From assembly GCA_913060515.1 (NCBI GenBank), contig CAJXRZ010000015.1:1-64000 (forward strand): a stretch of 64,000 bases of DNA, in the 5' to 3' direction. The position numbers were made by a program, and so were the translations under genes. The notes under the pieces are model-generated. The model searched no databases. It was not told the origin of the DNA and saw only the letters and a list, made by a program, of their open reading frames with translations. The stretch is from an uncultured Pseudomonadota bacterium. GTDB lineage: Bacteria > Myxococcota_A > UBA796 > CAJQPC01. Position 1 is the first letter of the stretch; each line of letters opens with the position of its first letter. This document shows positions 51,849 to 59,754 of this stretch, one piece after another.

Positions 51849-54162
51849 TTCCTGGACGGGGGCGGAGTGCCATTACCAACCTAAACCCAGCGTTCACCAG
51901 CTGATCCCCCTGTCGGACCGCCATTCTCATCGCGGTCCGGCAGGTTGCAGCGCGAGCTGAGAAGCTTCCACGCCGCATCTCCGGCAGCTCCTCAGGACCC
52001 AAGTCCCAATCCGGCACCAGCCGCCCAGCCACAACCCGCCCCCCTTGGTGGGTCCAGGCGTTCCCCATCACATCCCCAATGTTGCCGCTCATGCCCCGCA
52101 CCCCGTACGGAGACAGATCCCGACTCAACTCAGACACCGGTCGAACCGTCGGCATGTTCGGCGTAGACGACACCATCACCGTCGCCGTCGGCTCCAGCAC
52201 CCACCCAGTCGGGAACCAACGCCCATCGGCCCCCCGAGCGGCCTTCTCCCACTCCACCCCATGCGGCAAACGCAGCGCCAGTCCAGTCTGCTCTCGACGC
52301 CACGCCACATAGGCACACATGCTGGTCCAGGGCACAGACGCCATGGGCGCCTGAAGCGAGATCCCGGCCTTGGTGTACACCCAGCGCCCGTCCACCCGCT
52401 CCATCACCGGCTTCTTGCCACCCACAGACGCCATGGCCACCGGCACATGCTGCCGCGCCTCCGACTCGGGCAAGGCGTTCACGAACGCCAGATACTGCTC
52501 CACCGTGACCGGGTCCGTGGCCAAGTAGAAGGCCTCCACCCAAACCCGTCCCAAGCGCACAGGGTCCACAGCGTCGGGGTCCCCCCCGGGCTCAAACCAG
52601 CCCGCAGCGATGTACTGCATCCCCGGAATCCCCTCCACCGGAACCGGGTGGACGTAGGGCTCCTGCTCCCCTGGCGCGATGTCTACGCTGTGCTCCCCGC
52701 GCCTCACACAGACCGGGATGCGCAGGGGCACGCGGCCCTCGGCGAGCAGCTCCAACAGATAGCTGCCGGCGGGCACCGTGACCTCGACTAGGGGGGTGGT
52801 GCCCAGAGCTGTGCGCGCCCCATGAACCAAGCAGCGGTCCACTTCTTCAAAGCGAATCAGGCTCGCTCTACATTCCACCTCGGTGACCAAGGTGAAGCTG
52901 CCCAAGCCCTGGAGCAGGTCCCCGTAGCGGCCGTCGTCGTGCTCCCGCAAGAAGCGCTCATTGCGTACGATCTCCACCTGCTGACCGGAGCGCTCCGCCT
53001 CCCGCAAGCGCCGGGCATAGTGCTCCGCCAGGCGCGCCTTGGTGGGTGCGTGCTCCGGCAAGTGGGAGAGGTTGGCCTGCAGAACCTTGACCCACTCGGT
53101 CTCGACCACAGCGGCGTCGATCTCCAGCTTCTTGGCCCGGTCTTCCAGAGCCCACAGGGGCCGCTTCTTGTCCAAAGGGTCGTGGTCCAGGACGCCGGGC
53201 TTGGCGACGTTGACTGCCTCCCACAGAGCGTCGATCTGCTCCCGCAGTTGGGCCAACCTCGGCGCCAGGACGTCGGCCTTGGCCAGGCCCTCCTCCGCCA
53301 GAGAGCGCCGCTTGCTGTCATCCAGCCACTTCCGCAGGGACTCCAGCACGACTTGGCCGCTGGGCCGGGATGCGCTGTCTCTCTGGCTTGCCTGCTGGGC
53401 CAAGGCTTCGAGCACCGGGTCCGGGGCCACCCCCTCTTGGATCCACGCGATGAGCTGGCCCAAGGCATACACATCCGCCGCAGGCCCAACCCGGCCACCC
53501 TCAAAGCGGTTCTGCTCCGGCGCCATCCAGCGCGGGGTGCCCAAGCGACCCTGTGCCGTGGTCGCATCCAGCTCCCCTTCCCACTGGGCGATGCCCCAGT
53601 CCAAGACACGCACCTGTCCAAAGGCCCCAATCATCACGTTGGAGGGCTTCAGATCCCGGTGCACCACGCCCTGGGCGTGCACATAGACCACCGCATCGGC
53701 GATCTCACACAGGACTTGGACGCGGCGCTCCATAGACTGCTTCGAGACGCACGCTAGCCAGGTTGTGCCGCTGACCTCGGCCATGGTGAACCACAGGCGG
53801 CCGTCTTCGAGCTGCCCCAAGTCCTGGACGGCGACCACGGCGGGGTGGCGCAGCTGGGCGGTGAGCCGGGCCTCGACCATGAAGCGCTGGGCGGAGACGA
53901 CCTCGAGCGAGGCGGCCAGGGGCAGGATCTTGATGGCCAGGTCCAGCCCCAAGCGGGAATCGTGCACCCGGCGGACTTGGGCCATGCCGCCCGTGCCGAT
54001 CTGCCCCATGTCGGTGTAGCGCGCGGGCAAGCCGGCGTGGGGGGCGTGGCCGATGGACGCGGCGGAGGCATCTCCTGCATCGATGGTCGGATCCAGAGCG
54101 ATGGCCTCTCCCTGCCTTCGACCAGAGAGTACAGCAGAGGCCGCCGCGGCCCGCCTTGACAC
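51829..54162 (-). CDS. Ser/Thr protein kinase fused to SUMF1/FGE-like domain
   Basis: The protein has 777 residues from GTG 54162. Residues about 45-290 are an intact kinase: IGTGGMAQV (55-63), Lys78, HRDLKPSN (168-175), DWG (188-190) and GTPRWMAPEQ. A helical linker (about 300-420) and a PEGA-like beta region (about 440-510) follow. Residues about 530-770 are a SUMF1/formylglycine-generating-like domain (PVTVEQYLAFVNALPE, RLPHGVEWEKAARGADG, GMSGNIGDVMGN, NAGFRLVMA). The GNVWEW and paired Cys positions of true FGE enzymes are not kept, so it is probably a binding module. Its 3' end overlaps the caspase gene end by 20 nt. Confidence 0.94.
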   Translation of the reverse strand: MSRRAAAASAVLSGRRQGEAIALDPTIDAGDASAASIGHAPHAGLPARYTDMGQIGTGGMAQVRRVHDSRLGLDLAIKILPLAASLEVVSAQRFMVEARLTAQLRHPAVVAVQDLGQLEDGRLWFTMAEVSGTTWLACVSKQSMERRVQVLCEIADAVVYVHAQGVVHRDLKPSNVMIGAFGQVRVLDWGIAQWEGELDATTAQGRLGTPRWMAPEQNRFEGGRVGPAADVYALGQLIAWIQEGVAPDPVLEALAQQASQRDSASRPSGQVVLESLRKWLDDSKRRSLAEEGLAKADVLAPRLAQLREQIDALWEAVNVAKPGVLDHDPLDKKRPLWALEDRAKKLEIDAAVVETEWVKVLQANLSHLPEHAPTKARLAEHYARRLREAERSGQQVEIVRNERFLREHDDGRYGDLLQGLGSFTLVTEVECRASLIRFEEVDRCLVHGARTALGTTPLVEVTVPAGSYLLELLAEGRVPLRIPVCVRRGEHSVDIAPGEQEPYVHPVPVEGIPGMQYIAAGWFEPGGDPDAVDPVRLGRVWVEAFYLATDPVTVEQYLAFVNALPESEARQHVPVAMASVGGKKPVMERVDGRWVYTKAGISLQAPMASVPWTSMCAYVAWRREQTGLALRLPHGVEWEKAARGADGRWFPTGWVLEPTATVMVSSTPNMPTVRPVSELSRDLSPYGVRGMSGNIGDVMGNAWTHQGGRVVAGRLVPDWDLGPEELPEMRRGSFSARAATCRTAMRMAVRQGDQLVNAGFRLVMALRPRPGTIVSVV

Positions 54163-54182
54163 CCTAGCTATCTACAGGTAGG
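54156..54182 (+). promoter_or_regulatory. Candidate TetR promoter and operator
   Basis: TTGACA at 54156-54161 precedes TAGGCC-type -10 sequence poorly, so the promoter is uncertain. CTACAGGTAG (54172-54181) is a perfect palindrome within a wider CCTA...TAGG arrangement, in the position expected for a self-regulated TetR operator. It overlaps the divergent kinase gene start. Confidence 0.35.
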
Positions 54183-54190
54183 CCCAAGCC

Positions 54191-54772
54191 ATGCCCTCCC
54201 CTGACCGCCGCACAGAGCTCCTGGACTTGGCCCAGATCATGATCCAAGAGCGGGGCTACAACGCTTTCTCTTTCAAGGACTTGGCCACATCCGTGGGCAT
54301 CAAGACGGCCAGCGTTCACTACCACTTTCCCTCCAAGGGCGCCCTGGGTCTGCAGGTGATGCAGCGCTACCTGGAGCAGCTGGAAGAGCGCCTGCTTGCC
54401 TGGCGCAAGCTGCCCCATGAGACCGCTCGCTTGCGCGCTTTTGTGGCTGGTTATCGGCAGACCCAAGTCAGCGGTGCGATCTGCTTGTGCGGCTCGATGG
54501 CATCGGACATCCAGACCCTCGAGACGCCCATTCGCAGCCCGATCCAGAGCTACTTGGAGGAGAGCGAGGCTTGGGTGGCTCAGTGCATCCAAGCTGGCCT
54601 CGACAGCGGGGAGTTTCACAGTGGGCTCCCCGCACAGACCCTGGCCCTGAGCCTGCTCGCCAGTCTCCAGGGCGCCCTGATCCTCTCCAGAGCCCAATCC
54701 ACGGACCAGCTGCTCGAGGCAGTGGAGCAAAGCTTCTTCGGCTCCCTTGGCGTGTTAGCTGACCGGCCATGA
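54191..54772 (+). CDS. TetR/AcrR family transcriptional regulator
   Basis: The protein has 193 residues from ATG 54191. The N-terminal helix-turn-helix is typical: RTELLDLAQIMIQERGYNAF, FKDLATSVGIKTASVHYHFP, SKGALGLQVMQRYL. The ligand-binding helices 4-9 follow, with LCGSMASDIQTLETPIRSPI and two Cys. It probably represses itself and the NUDIX gene, which overlaps its stop by ATGA. The effector cannot be read. Confidence 0.93.
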   Translation: MPSPDRRTELLDLAQIMIQERGYNAFSFKDLATSVGIKTASVHYHFPSKGALGLQVMQRYLEQLEERLLAWRKLPHETARLRAFVAGYRQTQVSGAICLCGSMASDIQTLETPIRSPIQSYLEESEAWVAQCIQAGLDSGEFHSGLPAQTLALSLLASLQGALILSRAQSTDQLLEAVEQSFFGSLGVLADRP

Positions 54773-55284
54773 GCCAGCGCATCCCCATCTTTGAAGGCCA
54801 AGTCGTCGACCTCGGACTGGAGCAGGTCACCCTGCCCAACGGAAACGAGGTCACCTTGGAGGTGGTGCGTCACCCCGGCGCCAGCGCGGTCCTACCCGTG
54901 CACGAAGACGGCACGGTGACCTTGGTCTACCAGTTCCGCCACGCAGGCGGCGGCATGCACTACGAGGTGCCCGCCGGCAAGCTGGACGAGGGAGAGCTGC
55001 CCGAGAAGTGCGCCCGGAGAGAGCTGAAGGAAGAGGTGGGCCTGAGCTGCCAGAAGCTGCAGCGTCTGGGCTACATCCACACCACCCCGGGCTTCTGTGA
55101 CGAGCTCATCCACCTCTTCATGGCCACCGGCCTGGAGCAGGGAGAGGCGGCGCTGGAGGACGATGAGTACCTCAAGCCGGTGCGCATGCCCTTCAGCCAG
55201 GCGCTGGAGATGGTGCACAACGGGGACATCACCGACGCCAAGACGATGTTGGCGCTGATGTTGGCTGAGAAGCACCTGTCCTAG
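54769..55284 (+). CDS. NUDIX hydrolase (ADP-ribose pyrophosphatase type)
   Basis: The protein has 171 residues, its ATG overlapping the TetR stop (ATGA). The NUDIX box at 70-92 is GKLDEGELPEKCARRELKEE followed by VGL, matching Gx5Ex7REUxEExGU. QFRHAGGGMHYEVPAGKLD and the late FMATGLEQGEAALEDDEYL resemble ADP-ribose and nucleoside-diphosphate-sugar hydrolases. It would act on ADP-ribose or a related compound. The pairing with TetR suggests control by a metabolite. Confidence 0.93.
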   Translation: MSQRIPIFEGQVVDLGLEQVTLPNGNEVTLEVVRHPGASAVLPVHEDGTVTLVYQFRHAGGGMHYEVPAGKLDEGELPEKCARRELKEEVGLSCQKLQRLGYIHTTPGFCDELIHLFMATGLEQGEAALEDDEYLKPVRMPFSQALEMVHNGDITDAKTMLALMLAEKHLS

Positions 55285-55474
55285 CGCAGGGCTTGGTGCC
55301 TTTGGATGCGGTCACATTCGGACCCGGCTCAGCGTACGCAAGCGCACCGGGACACGCATGTCGCGATTCCCATTCCCAGGTCTAGCAAGACTCTGCGATG
55401 ATCCCCACCCACTGCGGGTCGACGGGTTTGGCACGGAACCTGCTACAGCTTCTACAGACACTGGAAGGCTCCCT

Positions 55475-57019
55475 ATGCGTTCACACCACCTCCTGATTCT
55501 GGCCACCCTCGGACTTGCCGGCTGCTCCTCCTATGAGATGGCGATGGACGCCGACTACGGCGACACAGGCTGGCAAGGCGCCGCCGACACAGGCCGCTCC
55601 GAAGACGAGGGCGACGACACCGACCTGGGCTCCGAGACAGAGGCCGACTTCCTCAAGCTGGCCCCCTCGGCGACCAACGTCTACGTCTTCGTCGTCAACA
55701 GCGCCCGCAACACCGTCAGCCGCATCTCCGTACCTGAGTTGGACGTGTTGACGACGGAGGTTGGCGTTGACCCCACCGTGGCCGTCACCACCCAGGACTA
55801 CAGCCGCGCCGTGGTCTTCAACGCGGGCTCGGACGAGGTCAGCCTGATCGACGCGGAGACCATGGAGGTCAGCAACGTCGAGGTGCGCTCCAACTACAAC
55901 AACATGCTGCTCTCGGGGGACGGCACCTGGGCCCTGGTCTACAACGACGCCGACCTGCCCCAAGGGACCAGCACCGGGAACCTGCAGTCCTTCAACGAGA
56001 TCTCCCTGGTCAACACTCTGACCGGCGAGCACACCTCTATGGCCGTGGGCTTCCACCCCCGTCAGGCGGCCTTCACCCCGGACTCCAGCCAAGTCTTGGT
56101 GGTCGCAGACGGCACGATGGCCATCCTGGACCTGGACGCCGAGATCATCAAACCGCGCCTGGTCGAGCTCGACGAGGGCTCCTTGGACCCAGCTCGGGCC
56201 GAGGAAGTGGTCATCGAGCCCACAGGCGCCTTCGCCTTTGTACGCCAATTCGGCGAGGACGAGCTGGTGGTCGTGGACCTGGCCACCGAGGGCCTGTCCC
56301 GTGTCGACATTGGCTTCAACCCCACAGACCTGGACCTGAGCCCCGACGGAACCCAAGCGGTGGTCGTCAGCCGCGGCTCCAACGAGCTGTACATCTTGGA
56401 TGCCCAGAACCCCCTGGGGGGCTCCCGCGTGGTGACCCTCCCCGAGGGCGAGACCTTGGGCAGTCTTCAGTTTAGCCCGGATGGCACCAAGGGAATCCTC
56501 TTCACCACGGCCAGCCCAGTGGCCCACTACACCACCTGGGATGTGGCCACGGACGAGGTCAAGGTGCGGGACCTAGAAAAGCCCGTAGAGTCGGTCTCCG
56601 TCTCACCAACGGGCGGCACCCTGTTGGTCCTCCATTCCCTGGAAGACGACCCGGAGACCCCGAGCTCCAGTCCCTTCTACGGCAAGCACGCCCTAACGAT
56701 GATCGACCTGGACAGCTTCCTGGCCAATCCTCTGCTGCTGCCCGCAAAGCCCAGCGCCACGGCCAACAGCGCCGATGGCCTCTACGGCTACTTCATCATG
56801 GACGGCGTGTCCTCGCTGGCGGTGCTTCGCTACGAGCAGCTGCTCTTCGACGAGGTGCCCCTGCGCTCGGACCCGGTTCACTTGGGGGTGCTCCCCGAGT
56901 CCTCCCTGGCCTTTGTAAACCAAGAGCATCCTCTGGGCCGCCTGAGCTTCTACGAGCCCAGCACCGAGGAGCTGCAGACCATCACCGGCTTTGAGCTGAA
57001 CGCTGAGATCGAGCACTGA
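55475..57019 (+). CDS. Beta-propeller (YVTN-like) lipoprotein
   Basis: The protein has 514 residues. ATG 55475 is chosen with GGAAGG 6 nt upstream; the long frame before it is unlikely. The signal MRSHHLLILATLGLAGC has Cys17. An acidic linker follows, then a beta-propeller of YVTN/PQQ-like strands: NVYVFVVNSARNTVSRISVP, SEDEVSLIDAETMEVSN-type turns, DGTQAVVVSRGSNELYILDA and FSPDGTKGILFTTASPV. A possible -35/-10 pair (TTGGCA 55428, TCTACA 55451) lies upstream. It starts a three-gene run of surface proteins. Confidence 0.87.
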   Translation: MRSHHLLILATLGLAGCSSYEMAMDADYGDTGWQGAADTGRSEDEGDDTDLGSETEADFLKLAPSATNVYVFVVNSARNTVSRISVPELDVLTTEVGVDPTVAVTTQDYSRAVVFNAGSDEVSLIDAETMEVSNVEVRSNYNNMLLSGDGTWALVYNDADLPQGTSTGNLQSFNEISLVNTLTGEHTSMAVGFHPRQAAFTPDSSQVLVVADGTMAILDLDAEIIKPRLVELDEGSLDPARAEEVVIEPTGAFAFVRQFGEDELVVVDLATEGLSRVDIGFNPTDLDLSPDGTQAVVVSRGSNELYILDAQNPLGGSRVVTLPEGETLGSLQFSPDGTKGILFTTASPVAHYTTWDVATDEVKVRDLEKPVESVSVSPTGGTLLVLHSLEDDPETPSSSPFYGKHALTMIDLDSFLANPLLLPAKPSATANSADGLYGYFIMDGVSSLAVLRYEQLLFDEVPLRSDPVHLGVLPESSLAFVNQEHPLGRLSFYEPSTEELQTITGFELNAEIEH

Positions 57020-57020
57020 A

Positions 57021-58550
57021 ATGAGCACTCTTCTTCTTCTTCTCTCCGCGTGCAACGTCAACAACCCTGGCCTGGACGCCCTCTGGAACCCCGAGCCCGT
57101 CGCTGCCAATGACGGCTTGTACTTCACCCTCCCCCACGCAGGCGCCTTGGTACGCGTGCAGCAAGACGGCAGCTATGTCGAGGTCGACCTGAACGGCGCC
57201 CTGGCCAAGACCGTGGAGCTGGCCCCCGACGGCGAGACCCTGGTGGTCTTTGCCCAGACCACCTCCTGCGAGGACGGCGACGAGCGCGACGTCACCCAGG
57301 AGGACTGCCTGGACAGCGGCGGCGAATTGGTCAATCACCAAGAGCTGCAAGTGGTGCGCGACGGCGTCTCTCAGGGCTCGCCCATCGAGATACCCCGACA
57401 CTTCAATCGCTTGACCTTCACCTCCGATGGCAGCCAAGCCGTGGCCTGGTTGGAGTTTACCAACGAGACCGTGCTGGACATCTCCGCGGTGGACAACCTG
57501 ACCGAGGTGGTCTTTGTGGACCTGGCCTCGGTCATCGCAACGCCCGTGGCCATCGGCGACGTGGCCGACCGCATCCTCTTTGACCAAGACGACACCAAGG
57601 CGCTGATTCTCTCGCGCTCCCAGGTCGCCGTGGTCGAGCTGACCAGCGGCGACTATGAGCGAGAAGTCACCTTCCCACTGGCTTTGGACGTAGACGACCA
57701 AGTGCTGCCCACCGACTTGGTGCTTACCGCAGATGGCCGCTACGCCCTGCTGACCATCCAAGGCAGCGGCGACTTGTACGTGCTGGACTTGGTGGCCGAG
57801 TCCATCAACATCGTCAGCTTGGACGCCGTGCCCACCGACCTGGTCGTTGAGCCCACGATGGACACCAGCGTGCTGGTCTACGGCAGCCAAGCCCGCCTGG
57901 ATCTGCTGGACCACAAGTTCTTTGAGCTCACCCCCATCGAGCTGGAGGAGCCTGTCACGACCATCCACATGCTGGACGGCCAAGCATTCGTGCTCAATAC
58001 GGTCAACGCCGGAGCCAAGGACGCCTACCGCGTGGACCTGGAGACCGGCGAGCTGACCGAGTACCGTCTGGAGAACCCGGCCTTCGACAGCCAGATTCAC
58101 CCGGACGGCAACTACGCGGTGGCCTTCACCAACCCAGAGGGTGGATTTGGCAGCGGCGTCGAGGCGCTCTTCGACCAGAACTACGGCGTGGAGCTGCTGG
58201 ACATGGCCTCGGACGACTCCGTTCCCCTGGTCGCCGCCGGTGAGCCCATCGGCCTGGCCTTCCGAGGCAGTGGAATTGAGAGCCAGGCCCTGGTCCTGGT
58301 GCGTGGCTACGACGACTTGATGCAGGTGGATCTGGCCCGGGCCACCTCGACCCCCTTGGCGCTGGAGGACACCCCCTTGGGCATCGGCGCCTTGGGCGAC
58401 ACCTTCTACATCACCCTCGAGAGCCCCCTGGGCATGGTCAGCTTCTTGAGTCCGGACGGAAAGGTGACCACCGCCACCAACTTTGCCGAGATCGGCCTGC
58501 TCCCCGCAGAGCCACTGCTCATCGACCGCAGCGCCAGCGAGGACAACTGA
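57021..58550 (+). CDS. Beta-propeller lipoprotein
   Basis: The protein has 509 residues from ATG 57021, 1 nt after the previous stop. The signal MSTLLLLLSAC is short (Cys11). WD40/YVTN-like strands run across the sequence (AKTVELAPDGETLVVFAQTT, RYALLTIQGSGDLYVLDLVA, IHPDGNYAVAFTNPEGGFG). A disulfide candidate lies in SCEDGDERDVTQEDCLDSGG. It is likely the partner of the previous propeller, perhaps in a surface complex. The opposite-strand 545-codon frame is a shadow. Confidence 0.87.
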   Translation: MSTLLLLLSACNVNNPGLDALWNPEPVAANDGLYFTLPHAGALVRVQQDGSYVEVDLNGALAKTVELAPDGETLVVFAQTTSCEDGDERDVTQEDCLDSGGELVNHQELQVVRDGVSQGSPIEIPRHFNRLTFTSDGSQAVAWLEFTNETVLDISAVDNLTEVVFVDLASVIATPVAIGDVADRILFDQDDTKALILSRSQVAVVELTSGDYEREVTFPLALDVDDQVLPTDLVLTADGRYALLTIQGSGDLYVLDLVAESINIVSLDAVPTDLVVEPTMDTSVLVYGSQARLDLLDHKFFELTPIELEEPVTTIHMLDGQAFVLNTVNAGAKDAYRVDLETGELTEYRLENPAFDSQIHPDGNYAVAFTNPEGGFGSGVEALFDQNYGVELLDMASDDSVPLVAAGEPIGLAFRGSGIESQALVLVRGYDDLMQVDLARATSTPLALEDTPLGIGALGDTFYITLESPLGMVSFLSPDGKVTTATNFAEIGLLPAEPLLIDRSASEDN

Positions 58551-58551
58551 T

Positions 58552-59160
58552 ATGACCCTTCTTCTCGCAGCACTGCTGAGCAGCCCCGCCCAAGCCCAGG
58601 ACGCCTGGAGCAAGGGCATGAGCCTTCACGTGACCGGCGGCGGGCTTCCCATCGTCGACCAGGGTCTGGGTGAGCTCTACGACTACAACCAGTGGCCCAA
58701 AGATCCCGGGCTGCGCTTTGGCTACAGCTTCTCCCAGCGCACCGAGCTGCTCGTCACGGCCACCGGAAGCACCCGCTCCCGCAGCCTCTCGGCCGACGGG
58801 GACAGCTTCTTCGGCACCCGCCTGAACACCTTCACCTACGGGGCCGGCGCCCGCATCGTGGGGGACTCGACCTTCCACCCCTACGCCGCCGCCCAGCTCC
58901 GCCTCTTCCAGGCGGGTCTGCGCCTGGATGGAGATGAGGACGAAGAGGAGAACCTGGACTACTCGGTCTCTCGGGTCTTCACGCCGGGTGCGACTGGCGC
59001 CCTGGGGCTTGAGCTGCGCCCGCAGCCCAACTGGTCTGTGCAGCCCAGCTTCTTCGTGGAAGCGAACTACACCTGGAGCTTGGTGGCTCAGGTTGGCGAG
59101 CTCGGTCCCGCGCAGTTCAAGGGACTGACGGCCCAAGCTGGAATTGGCGTGCGCTTCTGA
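58552..59160 (+). CDS. Outer-membrane beta-barrel protein
   Basis: The protein has 202 residues from ATG 58552, starting 1 nt after the previous stop. The signal peptide MTLLLAALLSSPAQA is followed by mature QDAW. Alternating strands (RFGYSFSQRTELLVTATGST, FTYGAGARIVGDSTFHPYAA, WSVQPSFFVEANYTWSLVAQ) and a C-terminal aromatic (GIGVRF) indicate an eight-stranded barrel. It may anchor or export the two propeller lipoproteins encoded before it, which is inference from the operon. Confidence 0.85.
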   Translation: MTLLLAALLSSPAQAQDAWSKGMSLHVTGGGLPIVDQGLGELYDYNQWPKDPGLRFGYSFSQRTELLVTATGSTRSRSLSADGDSFFGTRLNTFTYGAGARIVGDSTFHPYAAAQLRLFQAGLRLDGDEDEEENLDYSVSRVFTPGATGALGLELRPQPNWSVQPSFFVEANYTWSLVAQVGELGPAQFKGLTAQAGIGVRF

Positions 59161-59198
59161 GCTGGATCGCGGAAAGCTGACATCGCTCAAACACCGCC

Positions 59199-59227
59199 TT
59201 GTCAGCAGCTCATGGGCCCGCTACCCA
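59199..59227 (+). promoter_or_regulatory. Candidate promoter of the DUF4332 gene
   Basis: TTGTCA (59199-59204) and TACCCA (59222-59227) are spaced 17 nt, giving a leader of about 47 nt before ATG 59281. Sequence match only. Confidence 0.4.
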
Positions 59228-59280
59228 ATGGGTGATTCTCAGGCGAGAGATGCCTGGACCCAACCCACCGGGAGTACCCC

Positions 59281-59688
59281 ATGAGCTACAGCATCGACGA
59301 CATCGAGGGCGTTGGCCCTGCACGCAAGGCCAAGTTCAACGAGGCAGGCGTCAAGACCACCGCTGACCTGCTGGAGAAGGGCGCCACCCCCGCCGGCCGC
59401 AAGGCACTGGCCGAGGCCACCGGCATCGACGGCAAGACCCTGTTGACCCTGACCAACCAGGCCGACCTGATGCGCATCAAGGGCGTGGCGGGCCAGTGGG
59501 CCGAGCTGCTCCAGGCCAGCGGTGTCGACACCGTCAAGGAGCTGCGCAACCGCAACGCGGCCAACCTCGCCAAGAAGATGGAGGAGGTCAACGCAGAGAA
59601 GAACCTCACCAACGGCGAGATCTCCGAGAAGCGCGTGACGGCCTGGGTTGAAGAGGCCAAGGGCATGGATCCCATCCTGAGCTACTAA
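59281..59688 (+). CDS. DUF4332 helix-hairpin-helix protein
   Basis: The protein has 135 residues from ATG 59281, with GGGAG 6 nt upstream. It has paired helix-hairpin-helix segments: IDDIEGVGPARKAKFNEAGV and LMRIKGVAGQWAELLQASGV, the pattern of DUF4332. Such domains usually bind nucleic acid non-specifically or act as protein modules. It is followed by a strong terminator and stands alone. Confidence 0.9.
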   Translation: MSYSIDDIEGVGPARKAKFNEAGVKTTADLLEKGATPAGRKALAEATGIDGKTLLTLTNQADLMRIKGVAGQWAELLQASGVDTVKELRNRNAANLAKKMEEVNAEKNLTNGEISEKRVTAWVEEAKGMDPILSY

Positions 59689-59706
59689 GATCTTTCTGGA
59701 TCTGAG

Positions 59707-59741
59707 AAGGCCGGGTTCCCTTGGGGATCCGGCCTTTTCTC
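59707..59741 (+). terminator. Terminator between the convergent DUF4332 and sulfatase genes
   Basis: AAGGCCGG (59707-59714) pairs with CCGGCCTT (59729-59736), extended by a CCC/GGG inner pairing, and is followed by TTCTCT. It is also close to the end of the minus-strand gene and could work in both directions. Confidence 0.85.
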
Positions 59742-59754
59742 TGTCCTTGGCAGC

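Noticed and set aside
51829-54162. Formylglycine-generating enzyme for the sulfatase at 59755
   Set aside because: The SUMF1 domain lacks the paired Cys and GNVWEW elements of active FGE, so it is better seen as a binding module.
56982-58619. 545-codon minus-strand frame
   Set aside because: It is antisense to the second propeller gene; its Val/Gly/His-rich product has no motif.
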